Shown here in pieces: positions 26,261-34,234 of a stretch of DNA of 64,000 bases. Positions within the stretch are counted from its first letter, which is position 1, and every line of letters begins with the position of its first letter. The stretch lies in NCBI RefSeq assembly GCF_004001245.1, contig NZ_AP018724.1, positions 1,232,501 to 1,296,500 of the forward strand, read 5' to 3'. The stretch is from Sulfurivermis fontis. Lineage in GTDB: Bacteria; Pseudomonadota; Gammaproteobacteria; Thiohalomonadales; Thiohalomonadaceae. Position numbers and translations under genes: made by a program. Under the pieces are notes generated by a model. That model did no database searches. It was not told the DNA's origin and saw only the letters and a list, made by a program, of their open reading frames with translations.

Positions 26261-27349
26261 ATGCAGTATTCAGACATCCTCTCATCCTCGGCTCAAACAG
26301 CCTACGCTCAGGTCTTCGATCTCGCGCAGGCCTCCGCGCTTGCACGGACCGCAGGCGATCTTCCGGGATCATTTGCCACGAAGAGGGTGCGCGGGCGGCT
26401 CTACCACTACTACCAGTACCGTGAACCCGGCTGCAAAGGACCAGCGAAACAGGTCTACATCGGGCCCGATTCGGAGCGCATGCGCGAACTCATTGCTGCC
26501 GCGAAAGCACGGACCGTGGCCGCCGTATCAACCGCTGAATGGGCGCGGGCCGCCATCAACCTCGGTTGTGAGCCGGTTACGACACGACACTACCGTATCG
26601 TGAAGCGGCTGGCTGATTACGGGTTGTTTCGCGCGGGCGCCATCCTGGTAGGCACTCACGCGTTTCTGGCTTACGGGAATATGCTGGGTGTGCGCTGGGT
26701 GTCGCACCAATACACACAGGACCTGGATTTCGCCCACCCTGGCGGACATCTGGCGCTCGGCCTGCCAAACAACATGCAGCTGGATCTGCACGACGCCATT
26801 TCATCTCTCGAAAAGGGCTTCCTGCCGATTAATGCGCTCAAAAGCGGACTGGCCGCGACCTACGCGGCCAAAGACGATGCGGCGCTGCGCATCGATTTCC
26901 TGACCCCTCTCCATCGAGCAGATGGCCCACAACCCTCTGCAGCGCTGGGTGTGGCACTCCAGCCACTGAAATTCATGGAGTTCTCACTGGAGCAGACCGA
27001 ACAGGCTGCCGTCTTCTGCAACGAAGGCGCCATACTGGTCAATGTGCCAAAACCAGAACGGTTCGCCGTCCACAAACTGATTGTGTCGGGAGAACGGGCT
27101 GGGGCGTTTCACACCAAAGCCACAAAAGACATTGCCCAGGCGGCCGCCCTATGCGAGTTCTTGCTCGAATACCGGCCGGATGAGCTCCTTGCGGCATGGG
27201 TGGATGCGACCGGACGAGGTCCTGGGTGGCGCTCCCGCGCCACGCAAGGGCTGAGGGCGCTCAAGAGGGCTGCGCCGGACATCGGTGAGGCGTTGGCCGC
27301 TCTGATCGGGCCTGCACAGCCTGGACACGAGAAACCACCCGCACCATAA
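26261..27349 (+). CDS. Nucleotidyltransferase-fold protein (GSU2403-like)
   Basis: The 362-residue product resembles the GSU2403 nucleotidyltransferase-fold family. It has an N-terminal region ending in YHYYQYREPG with KQVYIGPD, then a transferase-type core: ILVGTHAFLAYGNMLGV, followed by TQDLDFAHPG, where the two aspartates fit the DxD metal-binding pair, and LRIDFLTP, which could supply the third acid. A helical C-terminal part follows (AVHKLIVSGERAG). The substrate is unknown. Base composition is less GC-rich than the neighbours, which suggests transfer. It lies within the MITE-bracketed segment. Confidence 0.75.
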   Translation: MQYSDILSSSAQTAYAQVFDLAQASALARTAGDLPGSFATKRVRGRLYHYYQYREPGCKGPAKQVYIGPDSERMRELIAAAKARTVAAVSTAEWARAAINLGCEPVTTRHYRIVKRLADYGLFRAGAILVGTHAFLAYGNMLGVRWVSHQYTQDLDFAHPGGHLALGLPNNMQLDLHDAISSLEKGFLPINALKSGLAATYAAKDDAALRIDFLTPLHRADGPQPSAALGVALQPLKFMEFSLEQTEQAAVFCNEGAILVNVPKPERFAVHKLIVSGERAGAFHTKATKDIAQAAALCEFLLEYRPDELLAAWVDATGRGPGWRSRATQGLRALKRAAPDIGEALAALIGPAQPGHEKPPAP

Positions 27350-27400
27350 CCCGCCACCGTACCATGCAGAAGGCGAATCACTACGGTTGATGCCGGACTA

Positions 27401-27628
27401 ATGGCCACTACGGATGTCGACCTGCCATTCGATGCGCAGGCAAAACTGCATATTGCGGGCAGCGATGTCGCGACTGAGGGACTGATACGGCCGCGAGACC
27501 TTGCGCAGGCCAGGGGGGTCGCGGATCTGGCGGAGCACTACCTTGGACTGTCGTTCGATGACGAGTGCCTGGCCGTCTTCCCGGCCAGAATCCGCGCACT
27601 GGTGCGCGATTTGCGCCCGACAACCTGA
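27401..27628 (+). CDS. Small hypothetical protein, 75 residues
   Basis: The frame codes for an acidic, soluble-looking protein (MATTDVDLPFDAQAKLHIAG) with a middle segment LIRPRDLAQARGVADLAEHY and a basic end. It follows the nucleotidyltransferase gene by about 50 bases without a clear ribosome-binding site. No family is recognised. It may be real or a fragment of a decayed gene. Confidence 0.35.
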   Translation: MATTDVDLPFDAQAKLHIAGSDVATEGLIRPRDLAQARGVADLAEHYLGLSFDDECLAVFPARIRALVRDLRPTT

Positions 27629-27674
27629 GCCAGCCCCATCATCACTTTCGCCGTGAATTACGCAGGAGATCACG

Positions 27675-27863
27675 ATGTCCCTGAAATCACGTCCCACCCA
27701 ACAACACCCCCAGCGGCCACAGCCGCGCCGCATGGCCGCCGCGCCCGCCCTTCCGGCCGTGGTTCCCGTGCGGGACGAATGGTGGTGGTCCACCCGGCTG
27801 TTGCTGAACCGGATCGACCATCTGCTGGCCGACAGCAGTCCCGGTAATACCCCTGCAATTTGA
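27675..27863 (+). CDS. Small hypothetical basic protein, 62 residues
   Basis: An ATG at 27675 is preceded by GCAGGAGATCAC, a good ribosome-binding site. The product has a Pro/Gln/Arg-rich start (SLKSRPTQQHPQRPQPRRMA) and a tryptophan-rich end (DEWWWSTRLLLNRIDHLLAD). No family is recognised. It lies just upstream of the two paralogous membrane proteins and could belong with them. Confidence 0.45.
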   Translation: MSLKSRPTQQHPQRPQPRRMAAAPALPAVVPVRDEWWWSTRLLLNRIDHLLADSSPGNTPAI

Positions 27864-27916
27864 TGTAAAGTTACCGTCGGCAATACCCCAAAAACGACCA
27901 ACAAGGAGAGAGCACC

Positions 27917-28300
27917 ATGTCGAGCACCGTAAACCAGGACACGAAGAACGGCGCCCTGTACGCCTACATCTGTTATGCCGTCGGCCTGTTCCTGCCGATC
28001 GCCACCATCGTCGGCATCATCATCAACTTCATCAAGCGCGACGCCGCCGCCGGCACCTGGGTGGAATCTCACCACCGCTGGATGATGCGCACCTTTTTCT
28101 TCTCCCTCCTGTGGGGACTGGTTCTGTTCATCCTGTTCTTCGTTCCGGTCATCCAGGTCCTGGCCTTCATTGCCGCCATTGGCCTGGCCATCTGGTACAT
28201 CTACCGCATCGTGCGCGGCTTCCTGGCCTTCAATAGCGAGAAGGCCATGTACGGCGCCGCCCCGGCCGCGGCCGTGGCCACTTCGCAGGCAAACCCCTGA
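27917..28300 (+). CDS. DUF4870-like membrane protein (paralogue 1)
   Basis: The 127-residue protein has about three membrane helices: YAYICYAVGLFLPIATIVGI, then TFFFSLLWGLVLFILFFVPV with VLAFIAAIGLAIWYIYRIV. A soluble loop between them holds WVESHHRWMMRT. It resembles small DUF4870-type membrane proteins of unknown function. AAGGAGAG precedes the ATG. The loop and the end (RIVRGFLAFNSEKAM) match the next gene, so the two are tandem paralogues. Confidence 0.75.
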   Translation: MSSTVNQDTKNGALYAYICYAVGLFLPIATIVGIIINFIKRDAAAGTWVESHHRWMMRTFFFSLLWGLVLFILFFVPVIQVLAFIAAIGLAIWYIYRIVRGFLAFNSEKAMYGAAPAAAVATSQANP

Positions 28301-28396
28301 CCCCTTGCAGCGTCTCTCGCAGGCTGAAAACCGCTTTCTCCTGCGAGGGACCGCAGCAGGCAGGCTGTCGCTCAACTCATCACCGGGAGAACGAGA

Positions 28397-28792
28397 ATGT
28401 CGGACACAGATGAAAAACACGGGGTACTGATTGGGTATGCGATCATCGGTGGGGCCGGTCTTTTGACCCTGCTCCACATGGGCATGCTTTCACTGCTGGT
28501 GGCGGTGGGCTCATTGTTTTACCAACGCGCACGCACCCGCGGGCTCGATCATGACGTTTGGCTCAGCCACTATCGCTGGCAGCGACGGTCGGCCATCCTG
28601 CTCCTCGCCAGCGTCGGTCTGCTCTTCGTGTGGTTCGGCATCGAGCTGATGCACATGGACGGCAGCAATCTGATGGGCAGTATCGCTACCCATTGGATTG
28701 CGCATACGGTGGTGTCTGTCGTGGCCGGTGTCTGGGTGCTGGTGCGGTCGATTCGCGGCGTGCTCCGGTACACGGACCGGCAGCCTATCTAG
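28397..28792 (+). CDS. DUF4870-like membrane protein (paralogue 2)
   Basis: The 131-residue protein has the same plan as the preceding gene: helix, loop WLSHYRWQRRSAI, two more helices, and the end LVRSIRGVLRYTDRQPI. Sequence identity with paralogue 1 is modest and concentrated in the loop and tail. The start has GGGAGAACGAGA upstream. Its TAG stop codon (28790-28792) is the last part of the CTAG that borders MITE copy B, so the element sits directly after the gene. Confidence 0.7.
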   Translation: MSDTDEKHGVLIGYAIIGGAGLLTLLHMGMLSLLVAVGSLFYQRARTRGLDHDVWLSHYRWQRRSAILLLASVGLLFVWFGIELMHMDGSNLMGSIATHWIAHTVVSVVAGVWVLVRSIRGVLRYTDRQPI

Positions 28793-28997
28793 GGAAGGTC
28801 TGAATAAGTCCATCCTGGACTTTTCAGGTCGCTCCCGCCCCTCCCTGGGCTGCGCGACATAAGTCCATCCGTGGACAAAACCACGCCAAGCGAAAAGTGT
28901 GATTTTCGCTTGGCTTCATTTTTCAACGACTTATCGTCGTTGAAAAATGGCGGCACCTCCCTGTGCCGCGGAAGCTCTGAATAAGTTCAGAGCTTCC
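28793..28997 (-). mobile_element. IS5-like MITE, copy B (205 bp, inverted)
   Basis: The same element as copies A and C in the opposite orientation: it begins GGAAGGTCTGAATAAGTCC and ends with the complement of GGAAGCTCTGAATAAG. Flanks are CTAG on the left and TTAG on the right, fitting the IS5 YTAR target. It includes the internal module with GTCCATCCGTGGAC that copy A lacks. Length equals that of copy C. It has no coding capacity of its own. Confidence 0.78.
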
Positions 28998-29029
28998 TTA
29001 GCCAACTGCTTCTGCCGCGTGCCCGAACC

Positions 29030-29569
29030 ATGGAAATTTCCGCTGCCAGCCGTATCGCCGCACTGCCGCCCCAGGCGGCGGAGCGGCGTGCTGCTGCCGA
29101 CAACGCTGCGCCGGAAGATTCCACTCAGGCGGAGCAGGGGACTGCTGCACAGCGGGCCGTACCGGCGCAAGCACCCGAAGAGCAGCGCATGCTGCAGCAG
29201 TTGCAGGCGCGCGACCGCGAGGTGCGCGCCCATGAACTGGCCCACGTCGCCGCCGGGGCCGGACTGGTGCGCAGCGGCGCGGCCTACAGTTACCAGCGTG
29301 GCCCCGACGGCCGTTTCTACGCCGTCGGCGGCGAGGTGAGTATCGATACCGCGGCGGTGCCCGGTGACCCGGCGGCGACCGAGCGCAAGGCCGAGCAGAT
29401 CATGCGCGCGGCGCTGGCGCCGGCCGAACCCTCGGGCCAGGACCGCGCCGTGGCCGCGCAGGCGGCGCGCATGGCCGCCGAGGCGCGCCTGCAACAGGCG
29501 CTGGAGGCCGGCAGTTCCAACACGCCTGGCGACAATTCGCGTACCCCGCAGCTCGATCTCTACGCCTGA
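29030..29569 (+). CDS. SprA-like putative metalloprotease domain protein
   Basis: The 179-residue protein has a low-complexity Ala/Gln-rich N-terminus (to about residue 55), then LQARDREVRAHELAHVAAGAG, in which HELAH fits a zinc-binding HExxH site. YSYQRGPDGRFYAVGGEVSI follows, as in the SprA-related putative metalloprotease family. The C-terminus is helical and Ala-rich. No signal peptide is visible. The proteolytic role is inferred from the family and not demonstrated. It begins 33 bases after MITE copy B. Confidence 0.75.
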   Translation: MEISAASRIAALPPQAAERRAAADNAAPEDSTQAEQGTAAQRAVPAQAPEEQRMLQQLQARDREVRAHELAHVAAGAGLVRSGAAYSYQRGPDGRFYAVGGEVSIDTAAVPGDPAATERKAEQIMRAALAPAEPSGQDRAVAAQAARMAAEARLQQALEAGSSNTPGDNSRTPQLDLYA

Positions 29570-29644
29570 CCGGTTGAACCCGGTGGCGAAAACCCCGAAA
29601 CTGCACACCCACACCATTTCAATTCCAATAACGGGGAGCGCGGC

Positions 29645-30217
29645 ATGAGCATCGGCGGATTCATCACCTGGGGCATCATCGCAGTCGTCGTCATCTACGT
29701 CATCGCCATCTACAACAATCTGGTGACGCTCAAGCATGCCGTGGCCAAGGCCTGGTCCAACATAGACGTGCTGCTCAAGCAGCGTCACGACGAGCTGCCC
29801 AAGCTGGTCGAGGTGTGCAAGCAGTACATGAAGTTCGAGCAGGAGACGCTGGAGAAGGTGATGCTGGCGCGTTCCTCGGTGTCGGCGGCGCGCGAGCGCG
29901 GCGATGTCGGCGCCCTCGGCCAGGCGGAAACCCAGCTGCGTCTCGGCCTGGGCAACCTGTTCGCGGTGGCCGAGGCCTATCCCGACCTGAAGGCCAACGA
30001 GAACTTCCAGCACCTGCAGCACCGCATCTCCGGTCTGGAGAATGCCATCGCCGATCGGCGCGAGTTCTACAACGAGAGCGTCAACGTCAACAACGTGCGC
30101 ATCGAGCAGTTCCCCGACGTGATCATCGCCCGCCTGTTCAACTTCGGCCCGAAGCAGCTGCTGGAGTTCAGCGAGGAAGAGAAGAAGGACGTGGACATCA
30201 AGGCGCTGTTCGGCTGA
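29645..30217 (+). CDS. lemA: LemA family protein
   Basis: LemA proteins are membrane-anchored helical proteins of unclear role. The 190-residue product has one N-terminal helix (FITWGIIAVVVIYVIAIYNN), then the typical core VAKAWSNIDVLLKQRHDELP and NEFYNESVNVNN-like segments (ADRREFYNESVNVNNVRIEQ). The ATG is preceded by GGGGAGC. The next gene codes for a GIDE-domain protein, a pairing known from other genomes that suggests a shared envelope-stress role. Confidence 0.9.
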   Translation: MSIGGFITWGIIAVVVIYVIAIYNNLVTLKHAVAKAWSNIDVLLKQRHDELPKLVEVCKQYMKFEQETLEKVMLARSSVSAARERGDVGALGQAETQLRLGLGNLFAVAEAYPDLKANENFQHLQHRISGLENAIADRREFYNESVNVNNVRIEQFPDVIIARLFNFGPKQLLEFSEEEKKDVDIKALFG

Positions 30218-30223
30218 TGCACT

Positions 30224-30295
30224 GTAGGAGCGGATCGTATCCGCGACTGCATCGGGTTCCCCCGACGCAGCATCGCGAATACGATTCGCTCCTAC
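30224..30295. repeat. REP-like extragenic palindrome
   Basis: GTAGGAGCGGATCGTATCCG and the later complement CGAATACGATTCGCTCCTAC form a long imperfect hairpin between lemA and the GIDE gene. The GTAGGAGCG arms are the hallmark of REP-type palindromes common in gammaproteobacteria. It may stabilise the lemA end of the transcript. Confidence 0.7.
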
Positions 30296-30315
30296 GGTTC
30301 CGGAATATCTGAACC

Positions 30316-31260
30316 GTGTTCGAATCCCTTATCCCGCCCGACTGGGCGCTGCGCGTGCAGCAGCTCGCGCCGGCCGAATTCTGGATCGGCACGGGCCTGC
30401 TCATCGCGCTCGCGCTGGGCGGTTTCTACGCCATTTTCCGTTTCCTCAAGCGCTATCACATCATCGAGGGCACGCCGACCTCCAGGGTGCGTTCCGCGGC
30501 GCAGGGTTATGTCGAGCTGGACGGCATCGGCTACCTGATGCCGGGAACGCCGATCATTGCCCCGCTGTCGGGGATCACCTGCACCTGGTACCACTACAAG
30601 GTGGAGGAGAAGACGGCCTCGGGCGGCGACAACCGCGAGCGCTGGCGCACCCTGCGCCAGGAGACCAGCGACGAACTGTTCCTGCTCAAGGATGACACCG
30701 GCGAGTGTGTCATCGATCCGGAAGGGGCCGAGGTGACGCCGGCCATCAGCGAGGTGTGGTACGGCGATACGCCGATGTGGAACGGCGGCGCGCGGCGCGG
30801 CCGCATCGGCCGCTACCGCTATACCGAGAAGCGCATGCACCCCGGCGACATGCTGTACGCCATCGGCCAGTTCCGCAGCGTCGGCGGCTCGCAGGAGCTG
30901 CCCAATACCCACGAGGAAGTGCGCCAGCTGCTGGCGGAGTGGAAGCGCGATCAGGTGTCGCTGCATGCCCGTTTCGATCGCAACAATGACGGCGTGCTCA
31001 GCGTCGACGAATGGGAGGCGGTGCGCAAGGCTGCATGGAAGGAGGTTCTGGCGGAGCAGGCCAAGCGGGCGCGCGGGCCGGTGCATCATCTGCTGACGCG
31101 GCCGGACGACAGCCGCCGTCCCTTCATCCTTTCGGTGCTGCCGCAGGAGCTGTTGATCCGCCGCTATCGTGTCTATGCCGGCCTGTCGCTGCTGGTGTTC
31201 CTGCTGGCAGGCAGCGCGGCGACGTGGCTGCTGACGGCGCGGTTCGGTGCTCTGCCGTAA
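30316..31260 (+). CDS. GIDE-domain membrane protein with an EF-hand-like loop
   Basis: The 314-residue protein has an N-terminal membrane helix (FWIGTGLLIALALGGFYAIF), a GIDE-type domain (TSRVRSAAQGYVELDG, APLSGITCTWYHYKVE), an EF-hand-like calcium loop DRNNDGVLSVDEW near residues 221-233, and a C-terminal helix (SLLVFLLAGSAATWLL). GIDE domains occur in the eukaryotic ligase MUL1/MAPL and in bacterial membrane proteins next to lemA. No RING finger is present, so ligase activity should not be assumed. The GTG start at 30316 is chosen because the frame begins there with a hydrophobic-compatible N-terminus. Confidence 0.82.
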   Translation: MFESLIPPDWALRVQQLAPAEFWIGTGLLIALALGGFYAIFRFLKRYHIIEGTPTSRVRSAAQGYVELDGIGYLMPGTPIIAPLSGITCTWYHYKVEEKTASGGDNRERWRTLRQETSDELFLLKDDTGECVIDPEGAEVTPAISEVWYGDTPMWNGGARRGRIGRYRYTEKRMHPGDMLYAIGQFRSVGGSQELPNTHEEVRQLLAEWKRDQVSLHARFDRNNDGVLSVDEWEAVRKAAWKEVLAEQAKRARGPVHHLLTRPDDSRRPFILSVLPQELLIRRYRVYAGLSLLVFLLAGSAATWLLTARFGALP

Positions 31261-31278
31261 GGCGGGCTGAAGCCCGCC
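31261..31278. terminator. Bidirectional hairpin between convergent genes
   Basis: GGCGGGCT and AGCCCGCC pair around GA, exactly filling the space between the stop of the GIDE gene and the stop of the convergent membrane-protein gene. A close relative (GGCGGACT) follows tsaB at 37759-37776. Confidence 0.6.
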
Positions 31279-31947
31279 CTACATCACGGCAAGCCGTAGC
31301 TGCCGGCCCAGGGCCAGCGTGTAGATCAGCACCGCCGGCACCTGGAAAAACAGCAGCAATCCCTCATACAGCAGACTCTCGAATCCTTCCCGATTGTGCA
31401 GGCGTTTGATGTGGCCACCGATCCAGTGACTGACGTGGTGGGCCAGTGACTGCGTCAGCGGCGCCAGCACCAGTATCGTCACCACCACCGTAGCGCCCGG
31501 CCAGTAGCTGACGGTCTTCACGTTCAGGGCCACGGTGAGCCAGTGGAACAGCAGGGTGGACATGGCGATGGCCTGCACCGGCAGCACCAGCCCCTTCAGG
31601 TTGCCGAGCAGCGGCGCCAGCGGCAGCAGCAGGCTGAGCACGAAGGCGGTGTTGATCAGCGTGCTGACGCGGCCGTCGTGCGCCCACAGCAGGTCGGGCA
31701 TGGGTGGCGCGCTGTGCAGGCCGAACAGCCGCGGGTAGGCCAGCAGCAGAAACAGTAGCAGGGCCAGCACGCGGCACCAGGGCAGCAGCACATGCTCCAC
31801 CATCCAGGCGGTGAAGCCCACGTCCTGTACCGCGTGGTGCAACCGTGCGGTGAAGTATTCCAGCGCCATCACCACCAGGCCGTAGATCAGCAGGGCGCCG
31901 AGCAGCGGCGGGCTGAACAGGATGGTGAGCAGATCGTTGCCCGTCAT
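31279..31947 (-). CDS. Hypothetical multi-helix membrane protein
   Basis: The 222-residue protein has five to six hydrophobic segments (such as PLLGALLIYGLVVMALEYF, VLALLLFLLLAYPRLFGL, ATVVVTILVLAPLTQSLAHH). It resembles no family I can name with confidence. The ATG at 31947 overlaps the stop of the upstream kinase-fusion gene by four bases, so the two are translationally coupled and probably act together. Confidence 0.7.
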   Translation of the reverse strand: MTGNDLLTILFSPPLLGALLIYGLVVMALEYFTARLHHAVQDVGFTAWMVEHVLLPWCRVLALLLFLLLAYPRLFGLHSAPPMPDLLWAHDGRVSTLINTAFVLSLLLPLAPLLGNLKGLVLPVQAIAMSTLLFHWLTVALNVKTVSYWPGATVVVTILVLAPLTQSLAHHVSHWIGGHIKRLHNREGFESLLYEGLLLFFQVPAVLIYTLALGRQLRLAVM

Positions 31948-33542
31948 GGGCGGGTGCACTCCGGCGGCAGGTAGCGCATGACCTGCGCCAGCATCTGCGT
32001 GTCGGCATCGTTCTGCCCGGTGTCGACGCGGATCGCGCGCAGGCGCTCATCCTCGCCGAGCGGTTCCTGGCTGGCGATCTGCCGCTCCAGCACGGCCAGG
32101 CCGGCCTCGGAGGCATCCTTGCCGCGGGCGCTGCGCTGCTCGATGCGGCGGCGCAGTTCGGCCTCGCTGGCGTGGAATTCGACGATGAGAAAGGGGAGGC
32201 CGAGGCGTTCGGCCAGCTGACGGAACAGCACGCGCTGGGCACGGCGCAGGAAGGTGGCATCGATCAGCACCGGCTGTCCGCTTTGCAGCATCATCTCTGC
32301 GGTGGCGGCCAGATGCGCATAGGTCTGTTCGCTGGCCTGGGCGGTGTAGATGCCGCCATCGACGCCGGAGCCGCTGCGGGCCGTGGCCGTCAGGCCGAAC
32401 AGGCGTTTGCGCTCCACGTCGGAGCGCAGGCGCACCAGGCCGAGCTGTTCCAGCAATGCCTGGCTGTGGCGCGTCTTGCCCGAGCCGGACAGGCCGCGGG
32501 TGATGACCAGGAACGGTTGTCGTGGCACGGCATAGGCGGCGGCCAGTTGCAGATAGGCGGCGATGTCGCCGGCCGCCTGTTGCCGCAGGGCGGTGTCGTC
32601 ACCGGCCTGGCTGGCACGGATCGCCGCCACCTTGGCGCGCACCATGGCGCGGTAGCTGAGGTACCAGGGCAGCAGGGGCAGGGCGGCATAGTCGCCGCTG
32701 TGCTGCAGGTAGGCGTCGAGAAAGCGCCAGGCATAGTCGCTGCGGCCGCGCGCCCGCAGGTCCATCATCAGGAAGGCGCTGTCGCTGATGGTATCGATCC
32801 AGCGCAGGCCGTCGTTGAACTCGATGCCGTCGAAGGGGCAGGGCTGGCCGGCGAGCAGGACGATATTGCCGAGGTGCAGGTCGCCGTGGCATTCGCGGAT
32901 GTGGCCGTTGGCGCGGCGCTGGGCCAGCAAGGGTGTCAGGCGCTCCTTTTCCCCGGCCGCCCAGACGGCCAGCCGCTGCATCTCAGCGCGCTGTGCGGCG
33001 TCACTCAGGCGCGGCGCGATCTGCTCGAAGTTCTCCCGCACCGGCTGCCAGGCCGCCTCCGGCGTGCCCCAGGGCGAGGCGGGGTCGACCCGCGCTGCAG
33101 CGGCGTGGAAGTCGGCGACGTTGTGGGCCAGCGTGTCGATGAGCGGCGGCGTCAGCCGGCCGGCATGCAGCAGATCGTCCAGCAACCGGCCGGGGGGAAA
33201 GCGCCGCATTTGCACCGCGTACTCAAGTATCGGGCCCTCGCCGCCGAAACAGGGACTATCGAGCGTGCCCGTTACGGGGACGGCCGTCAGATAGATCTGC
33301 GGCGCGGTGCGGCGGTTGAGGCGGACCTCCTCCTCGCAGAAGCGGCGGCGCCGCTCCAGGGTGGAGTAGTCCAGGAAGCCGAGATCGAGGGGTTTTTTCA
33401 GCTTGTAGGCGTGCTCGCCGGCAAGGAGCAGCCAGGAAATATGGGTTTCCAGCAGCTGCACGGCGGCAGGGCCGAGACGCGCCTGTTCGCGGCGCAGCAG
33501 GGCCTGGACCAGTTGCCGTTGGCGGGAAAGATCGTCGGACAT
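31944..33542 (-). CDS. Aminoglycoside-phosphotransferase-like / P-loop kinase fusion protein
   Basis: The 532-residue protein joins two kinase-like domains. Residues about 1-340 resemble aminoglycoside phosphotransferase-fold enzymes, with the catalytic loop CHGDLHLGNIVL and the metal-binding segment FDGIEFND. Residues about 345-532 form a P-loop kinase domain with GLSGSGKTRHSQAL as Walker A and a LIDATFL strand. This architecture is known from COG2187/COG0645-type proteins of unknown substrate. Drug resistance should not be inferred. It is followed by an overlapping membrane-protein gene. Confidence 0.82.
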   Translation of the reverse strand: MSDDLSRQRQLVQALLRREQARLGPAAVQLLETHISWLLLAGEHAYKLKKPLDLGFLDYSTLERRRRFCEEEVRLNRRTAPQIYLTAVPVTGTLDSPCFGGEGPILEYAVQMRRFPPGRLLDDLLHAGRLTPPLIDTLAHNVADFHAAAARVDPASPWGTPEAAWQPVRENFEQIAPRLSDAAQRAEMQRLAVWAAGEKERLTPLLAQRRANGHIRECHGDLHLGNIVLLAGQPCPFDGIEFNDGLRWIDTISDSAFLMMDLRARGRSDYAWRFLDAYLQHSGDYAALPLLPWYLSYRAMVRAKVAAIRASQAGDDTALRQQAAGDIAAYLQLAAAYAVPRQPFLVITRGLSGSGKTRHSQALLEQLGLVRLRSDVERKRLFGLTATARSGSGVDGGIYTAQASEQTYAHLAATAEMMLQSGQPVLIDATFLRRAQRVLFRQLAERLGLPFLIVEFHASEAELRRRIEQRSARGKDASEAGLAVLERQIASQEPLGEDERLRAIRVDTGQNDADTQMLAQVMRYLPPECTRP

Positions 33543-33659
33543 GGTGTGATGGTGCCTTCAGCGGGGAGCAGCCACAAGATGCAGGAACGAATACACAGCA
33601 GCCATTCCCCGCGGGGGGCTGGTAAGATAGGGCGGCACAAGGCAAGAGGAGCCGAGCCG

Positions 33660-34166
33660 GTGGGCGTCTATTCGGTCGACAAATTGATGGCGGAGACACG
33701 GCGTCTGGCGGCCGAATACCGCCGCACGACCGGGCAGCCCCTGGCGGTGAGCGGCGAGATCGCCAAGTACGATGCCGCCCGCCTGCTCGATCTGGAGCCG
33801 TGCAAGGACCCCAACCTCGGCTATGACGCCGTCGGCCGCAGCGGCGAACGCGCCGGCCGCCGCGTGCAGATCAAGGGCCGCGCCATCTTCGACGAGAGCA
33901 AGGGCGGCCAGCGCATCGGCCAGCTCAAGCTGGAGCAGCAGTGGGACAGCGTGATGCTGGTGCTGATGGACGAGGAGTTCGAGCCGTCGGAGATCTGGGA
34001 GGCGGAGCGCGCCGCCGTCCTCGACGCCGTGCGCGAGGCGGAGAACAGCAGCCGCAGCAAGCGCGGTCCCATGTCGGTGGCCAAGTTCAAGGCCATCGGG
34101 CGCCTGGTGTGGACGCGGGAAGAGGGCGAGATCAGGGACGAGATTTGGGAAAATCGCCCGGAATAG
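33660..34166 (+). CDS. Hypothetical protein with PD-(D/E)xK-like motif
   Basis: The 168-residue product starts at GTG 33660, with AAGAGGAG nine bases before. The arrangement Glu33, then Asp56 in LGYDAVGR, then Gln70-x-Lys72 in RRVQIKGRAI fits the core of restriction-endonuclease-like folds. The following part QLKLEQQWDSVMLVLMDEEF also has that character. I cannot name the family firmly, and nuclease activity is only an inference. There is no modification gene beside it, which argues against a classical restriction system. Confidence 0.6.
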   Translation: MGVYSVDKLMAETRRLAAEYRRTTGQPLAVSGEIAKYDAARLLDLEPCKDPNLGYDAVGRSGERAGRRVQIKGRAIFDESKGGQRIGQLKLEQQWDSVMLVLMDEEFEPSEIWEAERAAVLDAVREAENSSRSKRGPMSVAKFKAIGRLVWTREEGEIRDEIWENRPE

Positions 34167-34234
34167 TTTCGGGCTCCGGATTTCGAATCCCGTGTGCGGG
34201 GGCCATTTTTCGAAACTCGAAACTTCATTTATAG

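Noticed and set aside
31944-33542. Aminoglycoside resistance gene
   Set aside because: The APH-like domain is fused to a P-loop kinase domain in a known uncharacterised architecture; there is no resistance context.
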